The notes under the pieces: model-generated
Seen by the model: only the letters and a program-made list of their open reading frames with translations
Databases searched by the model: none
Told to the model about the DNA's origin: nothing
Shown: positions 20,050 to 28,497 of the stretch, one piece after another
Layout: every line of letters begins with the position of its first letter
Numbering within the stretch: the first letter of the stretch is position 1
From: CAVSUB01 sp963730995
GTDB taxonomy: Bacteria; Acidobacteriota; Vicinamibacteria; Vicinamibacterales; 2-12-FULL-66-21
NCBI GenBank assembly: GCA_963730995.1
Contig: CAVSUB010000001.1
Location: 1,054,001-1,118,000, forward strand
DNA length: 64,000 bases
Reading direction: 5' to 3'
Translations under genes and position numbers: made by a program

Positions 20050-21312
20050 TCAGCGGGCGGAAACCGGGAGCGTCACGGTCAGCCGCGCACCGCCGACGTC
20101 GGCGTTGACGGCCGACACGCGGCCGTTGTGGGTCACGACGATCTTCTGCACGAGCGCGAGCCCCAGGCCGGTCCCGCGGGCCTTCGTCGTCACGAACGGG
20201 CGGAACATCGTCGAGGCTACTGCCGCACCCACGCCGGGGCCGTTGTCGGTCACGGAGACCCGCAGCGTGCCCTGCGCGCGATCGAGCACGCCGGCGACGG
20301 TGACTCTTGGCACCACGTGCGCATCCGCACACGCCTCGAGCGCGTTGCGAGTCAGGTTGCTGAACGCCTGCCGCAGCAGGACTTCGTCACCTTCGACCTC
20401 CGCGAAGTCCCCGGTCACGACGACCTCTCCCCCGCGGGCCGTCACATCGGTCCTGATCTCCTCGGCGGCGCGCTCGGCGATGACCCGCATGTCCACTGGC
20501 GTCAGCACCAGCTCGGTCGGCTTGGCGAAGTTCAGGAAGTTCGTGACGACCTGACCGAGGGCCTCGGTCTCTCCCCTGATGCCTTCGACATACAGGCGGT
20601 ATTCGGACGGAAGCTGCTCCAGGTCCAGAAGCCGGCCGTAGCCGTGAATCGTCGCCAACCCGTTGCGGAACTCGTGGGCGATGCCGGCGGTGAGCTCGCC
20701 GAGACGGGCCAGGCTGTCTTTCAGCCGGAGTTGTTCTTCGAGCTCCATCACTTCCGTCAGGTCGGTGAAGAGACAGATGGCGCCGTGCGAGCCGCCTCCC
20801 TCCTCGCGAATCGGCGAGACCGTGACGCCCAGGTGAGAGGCGCGTCCGGCGCCCGTCATCGGCACCGCGCGGCGAACGATCGCCTTCCCGGTACGCAAGC
20901 ACTCGTCGACAACGCCGGCGAGCGCCTCGGCGCCGGCCAACACTTCCCCGAACGGGCCTTCCGGGTGGGTCGCGGGCATACCGAGCATCTTGAGCGCTGC
21001 CGGATTCAACGTCCTGACCCTGCCCTCCTCGTCCACGACCAGCAGCCCCGACGTCATGCTCGCGATGATCTCGCCACTCACGCGCTCGGAGGCCTCGGCC
21101 CTCGCCTTCGTCGCGCGTTCCTGCTCTCGAAGGCGGCTGAAGGCGTCCTCCATGGCGGAGGCCATGAGGTGCGTCTCCCCTCCGACGGGACGCGCCTCCT
21201 TGGCGAGCGATCGCGCCGCGCTGAAGAACTTCGAGACCGCAAATGCGAGCACGCCGGCAAGCATGCCGACGAACGCGGTCAGTCCGAGCAGAAGATAGCC
21301 GGATCTGTTCAT
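20050..21312 (-). CDS. PAS-domain sensor histidine kinase (PilS2-like by position)
   Basis: 420 aa. One N-terminal membrane span (residues 5-28), a coiled stretch, then a PAS domain (about 82-190; SGLLVVDEEGRVRTLNPAALKMLG). HisKA has phospho-acceptor His about 213 (AGIAHEFRNGLATIHGYGRL). The HATPase domain shows the N box (NLTRNALEA), DNGPGVG and GTGLGLALVQKI. It has no linked regulator. It lies between pilD and the fimT operon, and the NtrC-type regulator at 8038-9426 is the natural candidate partner, mirroring M. xanthus pilS2/pilR2. The pairing is inference. Confidence 0.9.
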   Translation of the reverse strand: MNRSGYLLLGLTAFVGMLAGVLAFAVSKFFSAARSLAKEARPVGGETHLMASAMEDAFSRLREQERATKARAEASERVSGEIIASMTSGLLVVDEEGRVRTLNPAALKMLGMPATHPEGPFGEVLAGAEALAGVVDECLRTGKAIVRRAVPMTGAGRASHLGVTVSPIREEGGGSHGAICLFTDLTEVMELEEQLRLKDSLARLGELTAGIAHEFRNGLATIHGYGRLLDLEQLPSEYRLYVEGIRGETEALGQVVTNFLNFAKPTELVLTPVDMRVIAERAAEEIRTDVTARGGEVVVTGDFAEVEGDEVLLRQAFSNLTRNALEACADAHVVPRVTVAGVLDRAQGTLRVSVTDNGPGVGAAVASTMFRPFVTTKARGTGLGLALVQKIVVTHNGRVSAVNADVGGARLTVTLPVSAR

Positions 21313-21357
21313 GCGAACTGTGGCGGACCTTCATGCTCCGCACGAGCGGTCCCGCGT

Positions 21358-22134
21358 TCAGACGACATAGAACCCGACGTACCAGGCGACGATGCGATCG
21401 CCGTAAAGCGACGCGATGAGGCCGGCGAGCGCGAGAAACGTCCCGTATGGAAGCGCATAGCGCAGGTCACCCCGCCTCGAGAGGATGACGAGAAGCCCGA
21501 TGACGGCGCCGGCAATCGACGAGAACACCAGCGTGACGAGCACGAGCTTCCACCCGAGGAACGCGCCGATCATCGCGAGCATCTTGACGTCGCCCCCGCC
21601 CATGCCTTCCTGCCCCGCGTAGCGATAGTACGCCTCGCCAATGAGCCAGAGCGATCCGCCGCCGACCAGAATCCCGATCGCCGACGCCAGCGGGCCTGGC
21701 GGAAACAGGAGCGAGAAAAGAAACCCCGCGATGATCCCCGGAAGCGTGATCGCGTCGGGAAGCAGATGGTGCTCCAGGTCGATCGCGAAGAGCACCACCA
21801 TGGCGCATGAGAGCACCAGCTTCGGAACGAGGATCGGGCCTGTGCCAAACACATAGAAGTTCAGCGCGAACACACCCATGGTCAGGAGCTCGACGATCGG
21901 ATAGCGGAGCGAAATGGGAGCCTTGCACGAGCGACAACGTCCGCGGAGCATGATGTAGCTGACCACCGGGATGTTGTCCGCCCAGCCCAGTGCGTAGCCG
22001 CACGATGGGCAGCGCGAGCCGGGACTGACGACGGACGAACGCGACGGCAGGCGATGGATGCAGACGTTGAGGAAGCTACCAACCGCCAGGCCGAGGAGCA
22101 CGAGGCAGACAAGCACGAGAGTGTCGATGCTCAT
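21358..22134 (-). CDS. pilD: Prepilin peptidase / N-methyltransferase
   Basis: 258 aa polytopic aspartyl protease that removes prepilin leaders after Gly and methylates the new N-terminus. The N-terminal methylase part has the zinc-type cysteine pairs CPSCG and CRSC around SYIMLRGR. The peptidase part has the first catalytic Asp in DLEHHLLPDAITLPG and the second in the GxGD motif GMGGGDVKMLAMIG. Seven to eight hydrophobic segments are visible. ATG 22134 overlaps the upstream gene (ATGA). It should process all eight or so prepilins in this window. Confidence 0.96.
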   Translation of the reverse strand: MSIDTLVLVCLVLLGLAVGSFLNVCIHRLPSRSSVVSPGSRCPSCGYALGWADNIPVVSYIMLRGRCRSCKAPISLRYPIVELLTMGVFALNFYVFGTGPILVPKLVLSCAMVVLFAIDLEHHLLPDAITLPGIIAGFLFSLLFPPGPLASAIGILVGGGSLWLIGEAYYRYAGQEGMGGGDVKMLAMIGAFLGWKLVLVTLVFSSIAGAVIGLLVILSRRGDLRYALPYGTFLALAGLIASLYGDRIVAWYVGFYVV

Positions 22135-23021
22135 CGCAACGGACGAAGGAGATCGGGCATCGGGTTGAGGCTGGACGTTGGCGAAATAGTGACGCGGCCG
22201 GTGTCCGGATCGAGCTGGTAGGGGGCTCCGGCCGGGTCGACGGGAACGCCCGGCAGGATGCCGCTGCGCACGAGATCGGTCCACCTGATCCGGCGGCCCG
22301 CGGGCAGACCGGTCCTGAGAACGAGCCCCTGCAGATCGTCGATCTGATCGAGCGCCTGCAACTGGATCAGGCTCCGCTGCGCGACCCGCCGCATCCACGG
22401 CTGGTCGGATTGGAGGATCTGTTGCCACAACATCCGGGCTGCGCTCCGATCACGTGCGCTGACCATGGTCGCGGCGAGGGGACGCAGCCAGTTCGGGGCA
22501 TCCGGCTGCGCGGCGGCGCGCTGAAACCAGTTCGCCGCCGTCACGGGGTCGTGCAAATGCCAATAGTGGACGAACGCGATGTCGTGGAAGTACTGCCACT
22601 TCTCCGGTTGAACCGCGACCCCCTTCTCGAGGAGCGCGATCGCCTGGTCAGGACGGCCTGGTCCGCCGGGCGGCGCTTCGCTCAGGAAGATCGCGCCAAA
22701 CCGGTACGCGACCGTGAAAAACGGATCCAGCGTCGTCGTCAGATCGAGGAGCGGCTGAAGGAGCTCGTACTCCCGGCGTCCATCGGGAGCCAGGCGATCG
22801 CCGCCGTAGTGCTGGATGGCCCTGATCCAGTAGACGTCGGAGGCCAGCGCGTCGAACTCGAGGGCCATGCGCTTTACGGCGGTGCCTGAACGCGTGTAGA
22901 GCAGCCGCTCGCTGGCGCGCTGCCTCGCAGGGTACGCGGCATCGCGGCCGGCCTGCAGCGCCACGGCCGTCGTGAGCGCCAGCAACGCTCCGACGATCCA
23001 GCTGCCGTGCCGCGCGGTCAC
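22131..23021 (-). CDS. Membrane-anchored TPR-like protein (PilG-position)
   Basis: 296 aa, starting with GTG 23021 that overlaps the permease stop (GTGA). One N-terminal span (GSWIVGALLALTTAVALQAG) precedes a largely helical domain. TPR-like parts include LLEKGVAVQPEKWQYFHDIAFVHYWHLHDPVTAANWFQRAAAQ. The C-terminus is compact with YQLDPDTGRVTISP. Its location beside an ABC ATPase and permease and before pilD matches the M. xanthus pilG-H-I-D neighbourhood, though the order within the trio differs. Homology to PilG is not shown by the sequence alone. Confidence 0.75.
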   Translation of the reverse strand: MTARHGSWIVGALLALTTAVALQAGRDAAYPARQRASERLLYTRSGTAVKRMALEFDALASDVYWIRAIQHYGGDRLAPDGRREYELLQPLLDLTTTLDPFFTVAYRFGAIFLSEAPPGGPGRPDQAIALLEKGVAVQPEKWQYFHDIAFVHYWHLHDPVTAANWFQRAAAQPDAPNWLRPLAATMVSARDRSAARMLWQQILQSDQPWMRRVAQRSLIQLQALDQIDDLQGLVLRTGLPAGRRIRWTDLVRSGILPGVPVDPAGAPYQLDPDTGRVTISPTSSLNPMPDLLRPLR

Positions 23022-23824
23022 TTGAAGTCCCGCCTGGAGAAGATGATCGTCGCCGCCAGCAACAATGCCGCGATGTACGCCGCACCGTACCCGGTCGTCC
23101 ACAGCACGTAACCGGCCTTCACCGGCAGTCCGTGGACGACCTCGGTCTTGACGTCGAAGGCCGACAGGTCCGGCAGCAGATGGTAGAGCGCGCGAGCCAG
23201 CCAGGCGGCCGGCTTCGCTCTGACCACCTGATCGAAGTTCCTCAACTCGGTGTTGAAGTGGCCGACGATATAGAGGCCGAGGGTCAGCGCCGCCGAGAGC
23301 AGCGGCGTTGAGAACGTCGAGAAGAAGAGCGCGACCGCCGTCACCAGCATCAGCTCGACGAAGGTGAGGAAAATCGCGATGAGCAGGCGAGGATCCATGC
23401 CTGGCGCATCCCACGCCGACTTGAACTCGGCTGACTCGGTCAAGGTCATGTAGCCGAGCACGACGTAGAGCGCGAGCGTCATCACCGCGACGTTGACCGC
23501 AAGCGTCAACACGAGACCGGCGTACTTGCCGGCGATGAATTGAGGCCGGCTGACCGGCTTCGACAGGAGCGAGTAGATGCTGCGGCGGTCGACTTCCTTC
23601 GAAACCAACCCGATGCCGATGAAAATCGCGATGAACAGGCCGAACACGCCGATGGCCGCCAGCCCGAGGTCCTTGATGATCTTGACGTCCTGCCCTGCGG
23701 TGAGCTGCCCGAGGAGGAACGACGAGGCGATCAGCATCACCGCGAAGAGCACCAGGTTGTACGGCACTCGATCCCGGACGGACTCGCGGAACACGCTGAG
23801 CGCTACCCAGCTAGCCGCGCGCAC
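23018..23824 (-). CDS. ABC-2 type transporter permease (PilI-like by context)
   Basis: About 268 aa with six hydrophobic segments, in the style of ABC-2/NosY-GldF permeases. The conserved cytoplasmic motif VSKEVDRRSIYSLLSKPVSR follows the second span. GTG 23824 is preferred because GAGGGG precedes it by 4 bp and it overlaps the ATPase gene by 14 bp; an ATG at 23857 is the longer alternative. It pairs with the ATPase upstream. In M. xanthus a similar ABC pair (PilH/PilI) is needed for pilus assembly; the transported substrate is unknown. Confidence 0.85.
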   Translation of the reverse strand: MRAASWVALSVFRESVRDRVPYNLVLFAVMLIASSFLLGQLTAGQDVKIIKDLGLAAIGVFGLFIAIFIGIGLVSKEVDRRSIYSLLSKPVSRPQFIAGKYAGLVLTLAVNVAVMTLALYVVLGYMTLTESAEFKSAWDAPGMDPRLLIAIFLTFVELMLVTAVALFFSTFSTPLLSAALTLGLYIVGHFNTELRNFDQVVRAKPAAWLARALYHLLPDLSAFDVKTEVVHGLPVKAGYVLWTTGYGAAYIAALLLAATIIFSRRDFK

Positions 23825-24794
23825 TGGACCCCTCGCCTGGATGCTGCGCGCGCGCACCGTCGCCGGTTTCCGCCACGCGGCGAACGAAGAAGTCTTCCAG
23901 CGTATCGCGCAAAGGGTTCAGCGAGACGAGCGACGCGCCCGTCGCAATCAGGTCTGCAAGCAGCCGCTCCGGGGGAGGATCGAGCGCGAGCTCCAGCGCG
24001 TATCTTCCGGGCGAGATCTCGACGGTCCGCCGGACAGACGGTGCAATGCGCGCGAGCACCTCCGGCCCGAGATTGGATACCACCAGCTCCCATCCGTGGA
24101 CTTCGAAGGCGAGGATTTCGGTGAGGCTGCCGGAAGCGGCGAGCCGTCCTTTGGCGACGACCGCGACGCGGCTGCAGAGCGCCTCGGCGTCTGCGAGGAT
24201 GTGCGAGCTGAAGAAAACTGTCCGTCCCTGATCGCGTAACTCCAGTATCAATTGCCGAACGTCACGCCGGCCCAACGGATCGAGTCCGGACATCGGCTCA
24301 TCGAGAAAGACGACTTCCGGATCGTTGAGCAGGGCCTGCGCGATGCCGACCCGCTGGATCATGCCTTTCGAAAACTTGCGGAGCTGGAGCCGGCGCTCGC
24401 CGCCGATACCCACGCGATCAAGAAGCGCCGCCACCCGCGTCCGGCGGTCGACGGGCGCAAAGCCGAAAAGCCGCGCGAAATACGTGAGGAGCTCTTCGGC
24501 CGTGAGGTAGTCGTAGAAGTTAGGGTTCTCGGGAAGGTAGCCGATCCGCTGCCGCGTCAGGACGTCGCCAATCGGCCGGCCCAGGATCTCGGCACGGCCA
24601 GACGACGGGAAAATCAGCTGCATCAGCAGCTTGAGCGTCGTCGTCTTACCGGCGCCGTTGGGACCGAGGAAGCCGAAGACCTCGCCCGGCTCGATTTGGA
24701 GAGACAGGCGGTCGAGGGCGCGGTAGGGCCGTTTGCGCCAGAAGCCGATTGAATAGTCTTTGGTGAGCTCGTCGATGCGTATGGCAGCCGGCAT
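23811..24794 (-). CDS. ABC transporter ATP-binding protein (PilH-like by context)
   Basis: 327 aa. Walker A is GPNGAGKTTTLKL (about 44-56), the Q-loop region is YLPENPNFYDYLT, the signature is the variant KFSKGMIQRVGIAQALL, Walker B is VVFLDEPMSGLDP, and the H-loop is SSHILAD. A C-terminal extension of roughly 100 aa follows the nucleotide-binding domain, as in many ABC-2 exporters. It lies 21 bp after the VKOR-DsbA gene and overlaps the permease. Energises the adjacent permease at the inner membrane. Confidence 0.92.
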   Translation of the reverse strand: MPAAIRIDELTKDYSIGFWRKRPYRALDRLSLQIEPGEVFGFLGPNGAGKTTTLKLLMQLIFPSSGRAEILGRPIGDVLTRQRIGYLPENPNFYDYLTAEELLTYFARLFGFAPVDRRTRVAALLDRVGIGGERRLQLRKFSKGMIQRVGIAQALLNDPEVVFLDEPMSGLDPLGRRDVRQLILELRDQGRTVFFSSHILADAEALCSRVAVVAKGRLAASGSLTEILAFEVHGWELVVSNLGPEVLARIAPSVRRTVEISPGRYALELALDPPPERLLADLIATGASLVSLNPLRDTLEDFFVRRVAETGDGARAQHPGEGSSARG

Positions 24795-24815
24795 ACGCTT
24801 AGCTGACCCGCAGCC

Positions 24816-26033
24816 TCACGGCTTCGCTCCGGGACTCGTGGCGCGCTTCATCTCCAGATCGATGACGGCATCGATGACCCGCGGATCCTGACCGCCAGGC
24901 AGCATGTGACCGTTGATGAAAAAAGTCGGCGTTGATTTCACCCCGAGCATCACCCCCATGCCTGCGTCGTTCTTCACCTCGAGGAGCGCGCCTGCGTACT
25001 GGGCGTCGTAATCGCCAATCCCCGCGACGTCCTTCGCCGCGGCCTTGACCTCAGCAGGTGTCAGAAGCGGCGGCCCCTGGTGACTGAAGAGCCAGTGTTC
25101 GAGCTTCTCCGCCGATCCATCGTTCTTTCGGCGCGCGAGGACGACGGCAACAGCGGCGTCGCAGGCGGCCGGATGGACCGAGCCCGAGCCGCCATTACAG
25201 ATTGAGTTGAGCGGGAAGTGCTTCAGCACGAACTTGAACTGGCCTGTCTTGGTCCACTTCTCGAGCAGCGGTCCGTACGCCTCGTAGGTCTGCCGGCACG
25301 GCGGGCACTGGTAGTCGTTGAACTTGACCATCAGGACCTTCGCGCCTTCGGGCGAAATCGGAATTTCCACCTTGGGCTGTAAGTCGAACCACTTTTCGAG
25401 CTCGACCTTCTGTTGTGGCGTCAGCGGCGGGAATTCCGCGGGCGCGTTAGCCGCGGCCAGGTCCGCGGCCTGCTCCTTCGGAAAGGCGGCGATGACGCTC
25501 ACAGCGCCGACGACGAACAGCGCGGCGATCGCCAGCGCCACCGGACTCGAGACCAGCGTTCGAACATCCCGGCCGGCCCGCTTCGGAAGCGTCGCCATGG
25601 GGAATGACGTGGCGGCGCCGGAGATGAGGAACACCGCAATCACCGAGAGATAGGTGGTGACGCAGAGAATACAGACGGTGTGCAGAACGAAGAAGGACGC
25701 GTAGCCGAGGTAGAGCACGAAGGCGAGCGCGACTGTCGAGAGCGCGAAGATGTAGCCGGGCGCGCTCTCTCCCGCCTGCGGTGTCTTGCGCCCGCTCAGC
25801 GCGGCGATGGCGAGGACGAGGGCAAAGAAGAACACGCCACCGACGGCAACGGGAACACCCAGGAAGCTCCCGTACGAGCTCAGATAGGCCTGCGTGCAGC
25901 TGACGGTCGCGTTGACGTCGCAGAAGCTCGAGAACGACCGATCGACGAGCAGATTGTAGTGGACGTAGGTGGAGGTGAGCGACGCTCCAAGCCCGAACAG
26001 CGAGAACAGCAGCAGTGGTATGCGCGATTTCAT
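24816..26033 (-). CDS. VKOR-DsbA fusion thiol oxidase
   Basis: 405 aa fusion of a vitamin K epoxide reductase-type quinone-linked oxidase with a periplasmic DsbA-like thioredoxin. The VKOR part has five or so spans, loop cysteines C38 and C46 (FCDVNATVSC) and active-site pair C121-C124 (CILC). The thioredoxin part has CPPC at 243-246 and the cis-Pro region KSTPTFFING near 380, plus extra cysteines (SICNGG, PAACDAA). It should form disulfides and pass electrons to quinone. ATGA overlap links it to the DsbA gene upstream. Several nearby pilins have cysteine pairs, making them plausible clients. Confidence 0.92.
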   Translation of the reverse strand: MKSRIPLLLFSLFGLGASLTSTYVHYNLLVDRSFSSFCDVNATVSCTQAYLSSYGSFLGVPVAVGGVFFFALVLAIAALSGRKTPQAGESAPGYIFALSTVALAFVLYLGYASFFVLHTVCILCVTTYLSVIAVFLISGAATSFPMATLPKRAGRDVRTLVSSPVALAIAALFVVGAVSVIAAFPKEQAADLAAANAPAEFPPLTPQQKVELEKWFDLQPKVEIPISPEGAKVLMVKFNDYQCPPCRQTYEAYGPLLEKWTKTGQFKFVLKHFPLNSICNGGSGSVHPAACDAAVAVVLARRKNDGSAEKLEHWLFSHQGPPLLTPAEVKAAAKDVAGIGDYDAQYAGALLEVKNDAGMGVMLGVKSTPTFFINGHMLPGGQDPRVIDAVIDLEMKRATSPGAKP

Positions 26034-26776
26034 GGCAGTTTCCGCGCCGCCTCAGTGCTGGCGCGCTTCATCTCCAGATCGATCAGTGCGTCGATGAGAC
26101 GAGGATCCTGCCCCGCCGTCATGCGGCCGTTGATGAAGAAGGTGGGCGTTGACTTGACGCCGAGCATCGCGCCCATTCCCGCCTCGTTCTTCACCTCCAC
26201 GATCGCGCTCGCGTACCTGGCGTCGAAGTCAGGAATGCCGCCGACGTCGCGCGCGGCGGCCTTGACTTGATCCACGGTCAGGAGCGGCGGTCCCTGGTGG
26301 TTGAAGAACCAGTCTTCCAGCTTCTCGGCCGATCCATCACCCTTCCGGCGGGCCAGGACGACCGCGGCCGCTGCCTCGCAGGCGGCAGGATGAATCGTGG
26401 CGCCGCCGTTGCACTTCGCATCGAGCGGAAAGTGCTTCGAGACGAACTTGAACTGGCCGGTCTTGGTCCACTTCTCGATGAGAGCCGCGTAGGCGCGATA
26501 CGTCTGCCCGCAGGCCGGGCACTGATAGTCGTTGAACTTGACCATCAGCACTTTGACGCCGTCGTCCGGTACGGGGACGTCGACCTTGGGCTGGGCGGCC
26601 CACCACTTCTCGAGATCGGCCTTCTGCTGATCACTGAGCGGCGCAAGTTCCGCCGGCGTCTGGGCTGCGGCTGGCTGCGCGGTCTGCTCGTTGGGGAAGG
26701 TCTCCTTGATCGTCACACCCCCCACAGCGAACAGGACCGCCAGGATCAGCGCCGCCGGGCTCGATGCCATCGTCAT
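26030..26776 (-). CDS. DsbA-like thioredoxin, paralogue of the VKOR fusion's C-terminus
   Basis: 248 aa. One N-terminal membrane anchor or signal (AALILAVLFAVGGVTI), then a region very similar to the C-terminal third of the neighbouring fusion (KVLMVKFNDYQCPACGQTY; GMGAMLGVKSTPTFFING). Active site CPAC at 86-89, cis-Pro present. It looks like a tandem duplicate without the VKOR part, or the ancestor of that domain. Probably membrane-tethered in the periplasm and reoxidised by the adjacent VKOR. ATG 26776 has a second in-frame ATG two codons later. Confidence 0.88.
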   Translation of the reverse strand: MTMASSPAALILAVLFAVGGVTIKETFPNEQTAQPAAAQTPAELAPLSDQQKADLEKWWAAQPKVDVPVPDDGVKVLMVKFNDYQCPACGQTYRAYAALIEKWTKTGQFKFVSKHFPLDAKCNGGATIHPAACEAAAAVVLARRKGDGSAEKLEDWFFNHQGPPLLTVDQVKAAARDVGGIPDFDARYASAIVEVKNEAGMGAMLGVKSTPTFFINGRMTAGQDPRLIDALIDLEMKRASTEAARKLP

Positions 26777-26853
26777 TTCATGAATCCTTGGAGATTCCAG
26801 TGTCAGTTGTACCGCGCGTCTCGCATACGGTCAAGGTGCGTCCCACCCGCGCC

Positions 26854-27381
26854 CTACTTGATCTCGCGGCCATGTGCCGGAGGCCCGGTCTCCGGCATAT
26901 TCCCGGTGAACGTCGCCTGGTCGTCGAAAATCACGCGATCGGAATTCGTCCCGAAACTCCGAAGCCCCGAGACACCCGGGGTGACGGGATCGGCGGTGAC
27001 CTGATACGCCGGCACGGGGATCTCGTCCGTACAGCCCTTTCGGGGCTGCTCCTCTTCCGGCTCGGTGGCGGCCATCCGAATGAAATAACCGCTTTTTATC
27101 AAGGGATCGGGCTGCGCCAGGTCCGGGCTGAGAAACGACACGCCGCTGGCGGGCACTGGCGTGCCGAGGCTCACGAGCGTGGGCGCATACCACTGGTTTC
27201 CGCAGGTCTGGGCGTAGGCGAACTGGGCTTTATTGATGCTGTCGAGCGCCACGACGGCCGACGATTCGTCGCCCCGAATGCGGGCTGTCTGGTAGCCTGC
27301 GACTGCGATCGACAGCAGCACCCCGATGATCGCGAGCACGACCAGGAGTTCGATCAGCGTGAAGCCGCGCGAGTCGCGCAT
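26854..27381 (-). CDS. Type IV pilin-like protein (second pilin)
   Basis: 175 aa. ATG 27381 gives a six-residue leader MRDSRG then FTLIELLVVLAIIGVLL (cleavage after Gly6, Glu at +5). The longer frame upstream runs through the terminator and spacer. The globular part resembles the neighbouring PilA in layout (SINKAQFAYAQTCGNQWYAPTL, SPDLAQPDPLIKSGYFIRM) and has two cysteines for a loop disulfide. It follows pilA but a strong terminator separates them, so expression may be lower or separate. Could be an alternative major pilin or a minor pilin. Confidence 0.88.
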   Translation of the reverse strand: MRDSRGFTLIELLVVLAIIGVLLSIAVAGYQTARIRGDESSAVVALDSINKAQFAYAQTCGNQWYAPTLVSLGTPVPASGVSFLSPDLAQPDPLIKSGYFIRMAATEPEEEQPRKGCTDEIPVPAYQVTADPVTPGVSGLRSFGTNSDRVIFDDQATFTGNMPETGPPAHGREIK

Positions 27382-27404
27382 GTTTCGAGGATAACGCGGA
27401 TTGG

Positions 27405-27453
27405 CCCTGGCATCCCTGGCCGGCACCCTGGCACCCAGGCACCCCTGCATCCT
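27405..27453. repeat. Short degenerate tandem repeat (CCTGGCAYCC)
   Basis: Around four to five imperfect 10-12-bp units of CCTGGCATCC/CCTGGCACCC with partly inverted GGCACCCAGGCACCC, between the pilA terminator and the second pilin. Function unknown. Confidence 0.5.
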
Positions 27454-27460
27454 GCCCCTG

Positions 27461-27500
27461 ACAAACAAAAAAGGGATGCTCGCCGAAGCGAGCATCCCTT
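27461..27500 (-). terminator. Rho-independent terminator after pilA
   Basis: On the minus strand the sequence reads AAGGGATGCTCGC, loop TTCG, GCGAGCATCCCTT, then TTTTGTTTG. It is a perfect 13-bp stem with an extra-stable TTCG tetraloop and a U-rich tail. It lies about 20 bp past the pilA stop and should insulate abundant pilA mRNA from the downstream genes. Confidence 0.92.
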
Positions 27501-27521
27501 TCTTGTCGAACCTACGACGGT

Positions 27522-28043
27522 CTATTGGAGGGGCGTGCCACCGGTCTCGGGCGGCGCACCGCTGGTCGCGTCCGACACGAAGTAGAGCGTGCCGTGCGCT
27601 GCGGTCGAGAACCCGCGCTGCCCGGTCGTGCCGATGCCCACGGGAAGCGCCGTCGCGTAGTAGCCGGTGCGGCTCTTGTTCGTGTTGCAGTCGTCCGTCA
27701 CGTCAGCAGGCGTGCCCGCTGTGCTGTCCGCGAGGGTTACTATGTAACCGCTCTTGGTCGAGGGGTCAGCCGCGAGGTCCGGCGAGATGAAGCCCTGCGA
27801 ACCGCCGGGGCAGGCCGTCGAGAGAACCGCAAGCGTGATCGCGTAGCCGCCGCCACCCGTGGCCGACGAATACGCCGCTTCCGCGCTGTTGATCGCGCGG
27901 AGCGAACCGATGGCAGACGCCTCGTTACCGGACATGCGCGCGCGCAGCAGGCCGGGCACCGCGATCGCCGCGATGATCCCGATGATTGCCACGACGATCA
28001 GCAACTCGATCAGCGTGAAACCCTTCTGGTTACGAACTTTCAT
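27522..28043 (-). CDS. pilA: Major type IV pilin
   Basis: 173 aa structural pilin. Leader MKVRNQKG, then FTLIELLIVVAIIGIIAAIAVPGLL (cleavage after Gly8, Glu at +5). ATG 28043 is preceded by a strong GAGGAG site 8 bp upstream. The head domain has two cysteines (STACPGG, DDCNTN) that may form a disulfide. It has its own perfect-spacing sigma-54 promoter (28137-28152), an ~80-nt leader and a strong terminator, and lies directly downstream of pilS-pilR, as in M. xanthus and Pseudomonas-like loci. Confidence 0.95.
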   Translation of the reverse strand: MKVRNQKGFTLIELLIVVAIIGIIAAIAVPGLLRARMSGNEASAIGSLRAINSAEAAYSSATGGGGYAITLAVLSTACPGGSQGFISPDLAADPSTKSGYIVTLADSTAGTPADVTDDCNTNKSRTGYYATALPVGIGTTGQRGFSTAAHGTLYFVSDATSGAPPETGGTPLQ

Positions 28044-28136
28044 TGAATCTCTCCTCAAAGAAGACGTCGATGGCCGCTTGAACAACAGCGTCAGGCCCGA
28101 CTGGCCTCAGAGCTCAGCGGCCGACGGTCACCCTTG

Positions 28137-28152
28137 AGCAACGCAGGTGCCA
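28137..28152 (-). promoter_or_regulatory. Sigma-54 promoter of pilA
   Basis: Minus-strand TGGCACCTGCGTTGCT: TGGCAC at -24, TTGCT at -12, GG and GC ten bases apart, essentially consensus. Predicted start near 28126. The gene upstream encodes a sigma-54 activator (pilR), which fits the known PilS/PilR control of pilA. Confidence 0.88.
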
Positions 28153-28461
28153 CTCATCGCTTCAGACGAAGCATCTGGCTAAGTAGTCTTGAACGTGCCG
28201 TTTAGGCGGATTGTAGGGGGCGCCATGGCGCCAGCCTTCCTGCCAATTTTCGGCCGCCCGACAATTTGTGTCAACCGCGAGTGGCGTTTTTTGGCAGTTT
28301 CTGAGCAAAATCTGCGAAACCGCCCGGCGACGGCGCGTCGACCCTGGTTGACGGAATGGCGACGATAGTTCCCCGCCGCCGTACCGGTCCGGCCTCGCCC
28401 GCACGGGAACCGGCAAGCCAGGCCTGAAGTCGCGCCTTCGTTTCGAACGGGACCGCCGACT

Positions 28462-28495
28462 GTCCGAGCCCCGAGCGGCGAGTCCCGGACCCCGA
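28462..28495. repeat. GGGACTCGG-type repeat, single arm
   Basis: GTCCGAGCCCCGAGCGGCGAG followed by TCCCGGACCCCG, lying right at the pilR stop codon. It matches the right arm of the paired repeat at 45587-45701 between rpoA and rplQ (CCCCGAGCGGCGAGC). Confidence 0.6.
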
Positions 28496-28497
28496 AC

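Larger units (their letters stand above)
28044..28497. other. pilR-pilA spacer and pilA leader
   Basis: 454-bp gap without a gene. It holds the pilA Shine-Dalgarno, a predicted ~83-nt leader, the sigma-54 promoter, and about 300 bp of upstream DNA where activator (PilR) sites would be expected. Next to the pilR stop is a repeat fragment. No clear dyad enhancer was identified by eye. Confidence 0.7.

Noticed and set aside
20128..21810. Plus-strand open frame of 560 codons over the histidine kinase and pilD
   Set aside because: Antisense shadow; the minus-strand genes carry all catalytic motifs.
28292..28307. Sigma-54-like site TGGCAGTTTCTGAGCA on the plus strand
   Set aside because: GG/GC spacing fits but the -12 element is poor and it points only into the antisense strand of pilR.
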